DNA of 64,000 nucleotides, from contig NZ_JBGFFE010000008.1 in the NCBI RefSeq assembly GCF_041224415.1, positions 1-64,000 on the forward strand. The letters run 5' to 3'. The position numbers and the translations under genes are program-made. Numbering within the stretch: the first letter of the stretch is position 1; each line of letters opens with the position of its first letter. Shown here piece after piece: positions 25,441-32,920 of this stretch. Below the pieces are notes generated by a model, which ran no database searches, had not been told where the DNA came from, and worked only from the letters and a program-made list of their open reading frames with translations. Source of the stretch: Clostridium_B lapidicellarium (GTDB lineage Bacteria; Bacillota; Clostridia; Clostridiales; Clostridiaceae).

Positions 25441-26430
25441 ATGGCCACTTTTATCCAAATGCCTACGATCCCTTATAACAGGATGTACCAGAGACCCCAG
25501 CAGATAATGAAAAAGTTGAGTGAAGTAGGATATACTGTTTATTATACAGATAATATAAATAAAAAATACCTTATAAAAATAAATGACAATTTATATGAGA
25601 TCGGTAAAAAATATAATATCAATTATGAAAAATTAAGCAGACCTATAATATTGTGGTGTTCTTCACCGGAGCAAATAACTAGAATAAACAGTATGATCTA
25701 TGATTATATAGTATACGATGTAGTAGATGACTGTTCCTGTGAATTTGAAACCTGGAGCTTATATATAGAAGATATGTTAAATGCGGCAGATATAGTATTT
25801 ACAGCATCGGACAGGCTTTACCGAAAGTTTTTTTCAAGGCACAGTTATGTCTATGCAATTAAAAACGGATTGGATATAGATAATTTTTCCCCGGGTAGAA
25901 ACAAGATTCCGGAAGATATTCCCCGAAATAGAAAGATTGTAGGATATGCAGGAGCTATAGCAACCTGGATAGATTGGAATTTAGTGAGATATATATCGTC
26001 AAACAACACCTATAATTTTGTGTTTGTAGGAGCCAAATGTGGGAAAATAAACATAAACTTGAACGGCAATGTATATTTTTTAGGGGAAAAGAGATATGAA
26101 GAGCTTCCCTATTATATCAATAATTTCAGCTGCTGCATCATACCGTTTAAAGTAAATGAAATGACAAATTCCTGTAATCCCATAAAATTGTATGAATATA
26201 TGTCTTTGGGGAAACCGGTAGTCAGTACTGCTATAGAAGAGGTTGTGAAAGTAAAAGATCTCTGTTATATATCAGGTGGAAAATATGATTTTATGGAAAA
26301 TATAATTAAATCGGTTGATGAAGACAATGAAAAATTGTCTTTATTGAGAGAAAAATTTGCATTTGACAACAGCTGGGATGAAAGAGTATGCAGTGTGCTT
26401 AAAATACTTAGATTAAATCATATATTGTAA
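25441..26430 (+). CDS. Glycosyltransferase, GT-B fold
   Basis: This 329-residue protein opens with QMPTIPYNRMYQRPQQIM, typical of glycosyltransferases whose N-terminal domain begins with a 'rough path' segment. It has a C-terminal donor site PIKLYEYMSLGKPVVST. There is no signal peptide or membrane helix, so it should act in the cytoplasm. GGGAGG lies before the ATG. It is translationally close to its neighbours and shares their AT-rich codon use. The sugar donor and acceptor are unknown. Confidence 0.82.
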   Translation: MATFIQMPTIPYNRMYQRPQQIMKKLSEVGYTVYYTDNINKKYLIKINDNLYEIGKKYNINYEKLSRPIILWCSSPEQITRINSMIYDYIVYDVVDDCSCEFETWSLYIEDMLNAADIVFTASDRLYRKFFSRHSYVYAIKNGLDIDNFSPGRNKIPEDIPRNRKIVGYAGAIATWIDWNLVRYISSNNTYNFVFVGAKCGKININLNGNVYFLGEKRYEELPYYINNFSCCIIPFKVNEMTNSCNPIKLYEYMSLGKPVVSTAIEEVVKVKDLCYISGGKYDFMENIIKSVDEDNEKLSLLREKFAFDNSWDERVCSVLKILRLNHIL

Positions 26431-26439
26431 GGTGAAAAT

Positions 26440-28602
26440 ATGGAAAATAATTTAGATAAAATCTACAGCGTACTCTGCAAAGGGTTGGAGTCAGATCCGT
26501 TAAATGTAAATTTGCTGTATGTTATGGCCGGATTATATGAGATCCAGGGTAAACTTATAAATGCTTATGTTTTATACAAAAAAATAGGTTGCATTTCTAA
26601 AGATGAAATGCTTAGTGCAGTCAAATTAAAAATTGCCAAGTATGAAAATTTAAAGAAAATAGAAGATTATAAGAGGAGAAAAAAAGTTTTAATTATTGCA
26701 TATATATTCCCGCCCATAGGGGGTTCAGGGGTTCAGAGAACCTTGAAATTTGTAAAATATTTGAGAAAATTCAATTATGAACCCATAGTTGTTACGGTAT
26801 TGTATTGTGAGTTTATGCCTAAAGACAATACATTGCTCTGTGAAATTCCGGATGATATTCAGATTGTTAGGATAAAAGAAGCAAGTGCGGATGAAAGGTA
26901 TTATAAAGATTTTGTAGATTTTTATGCGGGGATTGTAAAGGACGATCGTCTGACAGAACAATATGAGTTTCAGTTACTAAAACTTCAAAACAATTTTAAG
27001 AGACTTGCTTTTGTCACTGATATAAATGTTACCTGGGCCATGGAAGTTGTAGATAAAATAGGAGATATCATTGATTTTGATGGCATAGATCTGATCTATT
27101 CAACTTCCGGACCCTATTCTGATCATATAGCAGGTTATTATTTAAAGAAAAAGTATAGAAAACCCTGGATATCTGATTTTAGAGATGAATGGACAAACAA
27201 TCCCTATTTCGATTTGGATAGGAAATCTATATTGTATAAAATGCAGAGAAAAATGGAAGATAATATATTGAAATATTCGGATAAGGTACTGACTGTAAGT
27301 GAAATTTCAAGTGAAAATTATATAAATGAATTTCATTTACCTGAAAATAAGGTGATGACCATTACAAACGGGTACGATGAAGATGATTTTGAAAGTGTAG
27401 AAGGCTATGATAAAAAGCGAAATGATAAATTTACAATAATTTTCAACGGCTCTCTTTATTTTGAAATAGATCCGTCTTGTTTTATAATTTCTGTAAATCA
27501 GTTGATAGAGGAAAAGAAGATACCCAAAGAAAAAATAAGTGTAGAAATTGTAGGAGAAGTTGAAAGATACATTCTAGATAAAATTGTCAGTATTGATATA
27601 TACGGGATAATAAAAATCTTGAGTTATATGCCGCATGTGAATAGTTTGAAAAATGCCAGCAGGGCGGATTTGCTTCTGCTGATAATTGGTGGCAGTACAA
27701 GACTAAAATCAGTTTATACAGGCAAGGTTTTCGAATATTTAAGGCTGTGTAGACATATAATATCCTTATCTCCCAGGAACAGTTTGGTTGAAAAATTGAT
27801 TCTTGAAACCCGGAGAGGTAGAAATTTTGAAATCAGTGATACAGATGGTATAAAGGAGTATGTATTAAAATCTTTTGAGAATTGGGAGAGCGGTGGCAGA
27901 GAGTCCTTAGAAGTAACTGATAAAATTAAAAAATATGGAAGAAAACATCTTACGGATATTTTAACTAATACATTTGATGAAGTCATTTTTAATTTTCCCG
28001 AAGATAATTTTCATTTTGAGGAAAAACGGAGTTCATTCTATGACTTGTTATACAGAAATGGAGGTCTAAATGAAACCTATTTTGAACACTACAGCAGAAC
28101 AAGGTATTTTCCTGTTTGGAGCAGGAGTATGGAGATTATAAGGAAGATAAAAGATGCCAGCATTATAGATATAGGCTGTGGTGCGGGTCAATTTGCCAAT
28201 CTTGTATTTGACAATGGCATAGTGAAATACAGGGGCATAGATTTTAGCAGTGAAGCAATTAAAATAGCTAGAATAAGGAATGATAAATACAGAAATTTAT
28301 TTAAAGCGGATGATGCCTATACTTCTGATATAATAAAGGAAGATTATAATACAGTCGTTTTATTTGAGGTATTGGAGCATTTGAATAGAGATTTGGAGCT
28401 GATATGGAAGCTCAGATCCGGTTCGAATATTATATTTTCTGTACCTAATTTTTACTTTAAAGGGCATGTTAGGTGGTTTAACTCCAGACTTGATATTTTA
28501 AAGAGATATAGTACTGTTGTAGATATTTACAACATTTATACTTTTAACATCGGGAGAAACAGTAAAATTTATCTGGTATGGGGAGTTAGGAAAGGATCTT
28601 GA
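26440..28602 (+). CDS. Fusion protein: glycosyltransferase with C-terminal SAM-dependent methyltransferase
   Basis: This 720-residue protein has three parts. Residues 1-60 look like a helical (TPR-like) lead. Residues 80-520 form a GT-B glycosyltransferase starting VLIIAYIFPPIGGSGVQRT, with a donor site near YTGKVFEYLRLC. Residues 545-720 form a class I methyltransferase with the SAM loop IIDIGCGAGQFANL and FEVLEHL. It could transfer a sugar and methylate the growing glycan, as happens on Bacillus exosporium glycans; this is inference. It is the last of three genes and ends at a hairpin facing the convergent minus-strand genes. Confidence 0.82.
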   Translation: MENNLDKIYSVLCKGLESDPLNVNLLYVMAGLYEIQGKLINAYVLYKKIGCISKDEMLSAVKLKIAKYENLKKIEDYKRRKKVLIIAYIFPPIGGSGVQRTLKFVKYLRKFNYEPIVVTVLYCEFMPKDNTLLCEIPDDIQIVRIKEASADERYYKDFVDFYAGIVKDDRLTEQYEFQLLKLQNNFKRLAFVTDINVTWAMEVVDKIGDIIDFDGIDLIYSTSGPYSDHIAGYYLKKKYRKPWISDFRDEWTNNPYFDLDRKSILYKMQRKMEDNILKYSDKVLTVSEISSENYINEFHLPENKVMTITNGYDEDDFESVEGYDKKRNDKFTIIFNGSLYFEIDPSCFIISVNQLIEEKKIPKEKISVEIVGEVERYILDKIVSIDIYGIIKILSYMPHVNSLKNASRADLLLLIIGGSTRLKSVYTGKVFEYLRLCRHIISLSPRNSLVEKLILETRRGRNFEISDTDGIKEYVLKSFENWESGGRESLEVTDKIKKYGRKHLTDILTNTFDEVIFNFPEDNFHFEEKRSSFYDLLYRNGGLNETYFEHYSRTRYFPVWSRSMEIIRKIKDASIIDIGCGAGQFANLVFDNGIVKYRGIDFSSEAIKIARIRNDKYRNLFKADDAYTSDIIKEDYNTVVLFEVLEHLNRDLELIWKLRSGSNIIFSVPNFYFKGHVRWFNSRLDILKRYSTVVDIYNIYTFNIGRNSKIYLVWGVRKGS

Positions 28603-28630
28603 GTTCAATTCCCTTATAAAATTATTTTAT

Positions 28631-28678
28631 GCTGCCTAAACTGAAATCATCAGTAAAAGTCGGATTTCAACAGGCAGC
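28631..28678. terminator. Hairpin between convergent genes
   Basis: GCTGCCT (28631-28637) pairs with AGGCAGC (28672-28678). Inside it TGAAATC pairs with GATTTCA. A T-rich stretch follows on the minus strand only. It lies exactly between the convergent GT-methyltransferase fusion and the SunS-like gene and probably ends both transcripts. Confidence 0.55.
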
Positions 28679-28709
28679 CTAAGAAGATGATAAAATTTGC
28701 TGCTGTGTT

Positions 28710-29798
28710 TTACATTTTATATATACCTATATTTTGAAAATATTTTTTATTGAACAGTATTCGCTTGTCATTGGGCCTGAATTTACCGGCCATTTCATTA
28801 TGAAAATAAGCTAATTTATGATTACCGAGCTTGTCATAACAAACGCAGAGCTGAAGATGTGGAATCCAAGTCCAGTAAGCATCATTAAAAAAGCCCAGGC
28901 TGTTTTTGGGTTTCTCTAATTTTAAAGCCATCTCATACCAGAATACAGCTTGATGTAATTTATTTTCCATTAGAAATGAAAATCCAACTCTGCAGCACCC
29001 CTCAGCCCTGGGATTGTCATACTCAAAACTTTTAAATATATATTTTCTGGACTTCTCAAATTTGTTTACTGATAAACAGTAATCGCTTATATTGCTGCAT
29101 ATTCTTATCTTATCTTCTGACCATCCTTTGTCTGATTTTAAAAATTTAGAATAATACTGAAAAGCCATGTTATATCTTTTATGATCGTAGAGCTCATTTC
29201 CATAGTAGAGAATGTCTCTCAGGGAAAAATGTATGCCTTTTTTTAATTTGTTTTCATACATTTGTATATTGCGGTTTGGACTATAGTTTATTTTCTTGTG
29301 TGTTACGGCAATGTCGGAATTAAAGATATTGCCATGTACTTCTAGATATTCATGAACAAAACCCACCCATTTAAAATTTCTAGAAGCCTTAACTAGCCTG
29401 TTTCTTCTATAGCTTAAGGTGGTGTTCCCATATTCATCGAATCCAACATTATATTTCATGGTTACAGAGTCTAAAGAAGAATCAAAAGACTCTTTCATGA
29501 TTTTAAATTTCTTTATATCTTCGGGAAGCAAAATATCATCTGCGTCAAGCCACAGTATATAGTCCTCAGTTGCCATGCTAAACGAGAAATTTCTTGCCGA
29601 TGAAAAATCGTCTGTCCACTCAAAGTCATATATTTTGTCCGTGAAATTTTTACATATATCTTTCGTGCTGTCGGAAGAACCGGTGTCTACTATTATTATT
29701 TCATCAACTAAATCTCTAACTGACGATAGACATCGTTTTATTGTATTTTCTTCATTTTTTACTATCATACATAGACTTACAGTTATGGGATCTTTCAA
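28710..29798 (-). CDS. GT2 glycosyltransferase with C-terminal helical repeats (SunS-like)
   Basis: This 362-residue protein starts with a GT-A domain (ITVSLCMIVKNEENTI, then VDTGSSDST and the metal-binding WLDADD). It continues into a C-terminal region of helical, TPR-like repeats (about 190-350). That arrangement is seen in SunS and related enzymes that glycosylate peptides directly. The start is a TTG with GGAG 8 bases before it. It lies 175 bases downstream of the collagen-like gene on the same strand, behind a hairpin, making it the best candidate for first-sugar transfer onto that protein. Confidence 0.85.
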   Translation of the reverse strand: MKDPITVSLCMIVKNEENTIKRCLSSVRDLVDEIIIVDTGSSDSTKDICKNFTDKIYDFEWTDDFSSARNFSFSMATEDYILWLDADDILLPEDIKKFKIMKESFDSSLDSVTMKYNVGFDEYGNTTLSYRRNRLVKASRNFKWVGFVHEYLEVHGNIFNSDIAVTHKKINYSPNRNIQMYENKLKKGIHFSLRDILYYGNELYDHKRYNMAFQYYSKFLKSDKGWSEDKIRICSNISDYCLSVNKFEKSRKYIFKSFEYDNPRAEGCCRVGFSFLMENKLHQAVFWYEMALKLEKPKNSLGFFNDAYWTWIPHLQLCVCYDKLGNHKLAYFHNEMAGKFRPNDKRILFNKKYFQNIGIYKM

Positions 29799-29928
29799 TA
29801 TATCATCTCCATTCTTTCATTTCATTGAGTTTTGAATTTTGTACTTTGATATCCGTGTAGAAGGATATATAATTTTAAGGCAGTAAATGACGGCTTATGT
29901 TTGAGAAGGTATTTTTATAAAGAACTTA

Positions 29929-29949
29929 CTGCATAATTCAATTATGCAG
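29929..29949 (-). terminator. Hairpin terminator/attenuator downstream of the collagen-like gene
   Basis: CTGCATAATT and AATTATGCAG form a 10-bp stem with a minimal loop about 25 bases after the collagen-like gene stop. The following minus-strand bases are only moderately T-rich, so some read-through into the SunS-like gene is possible. Confidence 0.55.
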
Positions 29950-29973
29950 CAGTCCTTTTAGTAAGAAATTGGA

Positions 29974-32119
29974 TTAATTAATATCGACGCCTGCACTTGC
30001 ATAGCCTGCGATAATTGCTGCTACATCAACACCAGATGTTACATCTGCTGAAAACACCATTAATAAACGAGTTCCTATATTTACCGGTATTGAAAGACCT
30101 GAAATTGATCCACTGCTGATTGAGCCAATTGAAATTATATTTGTCAATGCTGGCGATAATGTCACAGAAGCACCTGGAATAGGAGTAAAGGTATTATCTG
30201 GAGCGGTCGACTGATATAACTGTGCAGTAATGCTTATGGTTGATCCTATGAGGGTTAATGAAGCCGTGGTGCTAAAGTATGCAGATATTGAAGTAATAGT
30301 GCCTGTGCGGGGAACCGAAAGTGCAAAATTAAGCAAGGTATCTGCAGCTCCTGTTAGATCAATAGTGCCACCGCTTTCAATGTCAACGCCAACTGCTGCA
30401 TTTCCAAACCCAATAAGGCTTACATTGCTTAAAGTTCCGCCTAAAATGGTTGTTAATGAAGTGGGAAGACCTGATGCAAATGGAATTATAGCACCGCCTC
30501 CACCAGTAGCGCCAGTAGCTCCTGTCGGCCCTGTTGCTCCGGTAGCACCGGTAGGTCCTTGTACACCTTGAGGCCCGGTAGCACCTGTTGCACCAGCTGG
30601 CCCTTGAATTCCTTGTGGACCGGTAGTGCCAGTTGCACCAGTAGGCCCTTGAATTCCCTGAGGTCCGGTTGTACCCGTTGCACCAGTAGGTCCCTGAATG
30701 CCCTGCGGTCCGGTAGCACCTGTTGGCCCAGTGGCACCTTGTACACCCTGAGGCCCAGTATCTCCTGTTGGACCTTGAATTCCCTGAGGTCCGGTTGTAC
30801 CCGTTGCACCAGTAGGTCCCTGAATGCCCTGCGGTCCGGTAGCACCTGTTGGCCCAGTGGCACCTTGTACACCCTGAGGCCCAGTATCTCCTGTTGGACC
30901 TTGAATTCCCTGAGGTCCAGTAGCGCCTGTTGCTCCAGTCGGTCCCTGGATACCTTGAGATCCAGTAGCACCGGGTACTCCTTGAATACCCTGAGGTCCT
31001 GTTGGACCAATTGTTCCTGGAGAACCAGTAGCTCCAGTGGCACCTGGTGCTCCAGTCGGTCCCTGGCTACCTTGAGATCCAGTAGCACCGGGTACTCCTT
31101 GAATACCCTGAGGTCCTGTTGGACCAATTGTTCCTGGAGAACCAGTAGCTCCAGTGGCACCTGGTGCTCCAGTCGGTCCCTGGATACCTTGAGATCCAGT
31201 AGCACCTGTTGCACCGGTTACTCCTTGAATGCCTTGAGGTCCAGTTGGACCAATTGTTCCTTGAGAACCAGTAGCTCCAGTAGCACCTTGTACACCTTGA
31301 GGTCCAGTATCTCCAGGTGGTCCTTGAATACCGTGAGATCCAGTAGCACCTGTTGCACCGGATACTCCTTGAATGCCTTGAGGTCCAGTTGGACCACTTG
31401 TTCCTTGAGAACCAGTAGCTCCAGTAGCACCTTGTACACCTTGAGGTCCAGTATCTCCAGTTGGTCCTTGAATACCTTGAGATCCAGTAGCACCTGTTGC
31501 ACCAGCTGGTCCTTGAATTCCTTGAGGCCCAACAGCGCCAGTAGCTCCTGTCGGCCCTGTTGCTCCGGTAGCACCGGTAGGTCCTTGTACACCTTGAGGC
31601 CCGGTAGCACCTGTTGCACCGGTTACTCCTTGAATACCCTGAGGTCCAGTTGGACCAATTGTTCCTTGAGAACCAGTAGCTCCAGTAGCACCTTGTACAC
31701 CTTGAGGTCCAGTATCTCCAGTTGGTCCTTGAATTCCCTGCGACCCAGTAGCTCCGGTGTTTCCAGTAGGACCTTGAATACCTTGAGAGCCTGTCGCTCC
31801 AGTGGCACCTGTTGCTCCAGTCGGTCCCTGGATACCTTGAGATCCGGTAGCACCTGTTGCACCAGCTGGCCCTTGAATTCCTTGTAGACCGGTAGTGCCA
31901 GTTGCACCAGTAGGACCTTGAATTCCCTGAGGTCCGGTTGTACCCGTTGCACCAGTAGGTCCTGTAGGACCCGTTGGACATATAGGTGGACATATTGGAT
32001 GGCAGGGATCTTCACAGGGATCCTGGTAGCAATCATCTTTTATCAATAAATATGGAGTGTGATTACCTCTACTGCTGTCATAACCTATTATTGTATTTAT
32101 AATGTCTTCTGAATTAACC
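29974..32119 (-). CDS. Collagen-like surface glycoprotein: collagen region and BclB-like C-terminus (gene split by assembly gap)
   Basis: This is the main part of a single gene that truly starts at 32723. After a cysteine/proline-rich linker (CYQDPCEDPCHPICPP) it encodes about 160 uninterrupted Gly-X-Y triplets, mostly GPTGATG and GPQGIQG. A 176-residue C-terminal domain (from GGGGAIIPFASG to the end) resembles the BclB/BclA-type trimerising domain of spore-surface proteins. Threonine in the Y position gives many possible O-glycosylation sites. There is no signal peptide, as expected for a protein made in the mother cell and placed on the spore. A long opposite-strand ORF here is only a shadow of the repeats. 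Confidence 0.85.
30661..30912 (-). repeat. Perfect tandem 126-bp repeat in the collagen region
   Basis: Bases 30661-30786 and 30787-30912 are identical by eye. The 126-bp unit equals 42 residues or 14 Gly-X-Y triplets, so loss or gain of a unit keeps the frame. Identity at synonymous sites points to recent duplication. Confidence 0.85.
30941..31174 (-). repeat. Tandem 117-bp repeat in the collagen region
   Basis: Two adjacent 117-bp units (30941-31057 and 31058-31174; 39 residues, 13 triplets) differ by a single visible substitution near the start. A third diverging copy begins at 31175. Confidence 0.8.
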
Positions 32120-32277
32120 NTGTAGGACCCGTTGGACATATAGGTGGACATATTGGATGGCAGGGATCTTCACAGGGATCCTGGTAGCAATCATCTTTTA
32201 TCAATAAATATGGAGTGTGATTACCTCTACTGCTGTCATAACCTATTATTGTATTTATAATGTCTTCTGAATTAACC
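31963..32277. repeat. Exact 157-bp duplication flanking one N: unresolved assembly join
   Basis: Bases 31963-32119 and 32121-32277 are identical over 157 bases, and base 32120 is N. Deleting one copy plus the N (158 bases) joins the two ORF fragments into a continuous frame of 2592 bases, 864 codons with the stop. This is what two contigs with unmerged overlapping ends would produce, next to repeats that are hard to assemble. Confidence 0.92.
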
Positions 32278-32723
32278 AGAGTTATTCCATTATTTGTAAC
32301 TGTATTTTCATACCAGTTAATAACTAGACTTGTAATATCTATCTGTATATAATTGCAAACATCTTCATCTGTTACCATTATGGTATATGGTGTTAGGGAA
32401 ATATTAGGCATATTGTTCCAAGTGACTGAACTTTCGTCAAAATCACTTAAATTATTATAAATATTCACCTGCTGACACATATGCTGGCAATCGGATTGTT
32501 CTTTTCGATTTACATAAAGAAATAAAGTCGCATTTGTTATCGTGACTTCAGAAGGCAACGCATTTGTTATATCAAATTTTAATAGGCTTCTATAATTATC
32601 TGGGCATCTATTGTATTGAACATATTCTCCTGTATACAAAACAGATGATGAAACAAAATTTTGATTTGCAAAGAATTGAGATATATATACATCATCTGTC
32701 GGATAAGCCGTATAAAAAGCCAT
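32121..32723 (-). CDS. N-terminal part of the collagen-like glycoprotein: DNRLRE-like domain
   Basis: This is the true 5' end of the collagen-like gene. Residues 1-165 resemble a DNRLRE/carbohydrate-binding-module-like beta-sandwich domain (RSLLKFDI near the start, ESSVTWNNMP in the middle, QIDITSLVINWYEN late). The linker CYQDPCEDPCHPICPPICPTG then leads into the Gly-X-Y region. The ATG at 32723 has GGAGG upstream. In the raw sequence the frame hits the N at 32120 and then leaves the correct frame; after collapsing the duplication it continues for 863 residues in all. This domain is not the short N-terminal anchor of Bacillus BclA. Confidence 0.82.
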
Positions 32724-32920
32724 AAATTTTCCTCCTCACTTTTCGAGTACTATTCTCTTGTATAATAATTTAAAATTGTTTCAGTTATAATATATAAATT
32801 TTTTTGCTTTTTTGTTACAAATTTTAAGTGGTATTTGGTTAAAAAGATAAAAAAGATAAAATAATATATGATTTTCAATTATATTGATTTATTATATAAT
32901 CTATATGGAGGAAAAAATTG

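Noticed and set aside
30559..31887. 442-residue plus-strand ORF rich in Ser, Thr and Cys
   Set aside because: It is the complement of the Gly-X-Y repeats. Its periodicity is inherited from the collagen frame, and there is no ribosome site or recognisable domain.
30541..31960. Regular short repeats that could suggest a CRISPR array
   Set aside because: The repeats are contiguous 9-bp codon triplets within one frame, without unique spacers of constant length.
29974..32723. Collagen-like gene as a pseudogene
   Set aside because: The break coincides with an N flanked by an exact 157-bp duplication; collapsing it restores the frame.
24434..32723. Insertion sequence or prophage boundary around the glycosylation island
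   Set aside because: I found no transposase, integrase, terminal inverted repeats or tRNA-borne attachment duplication at either edge.
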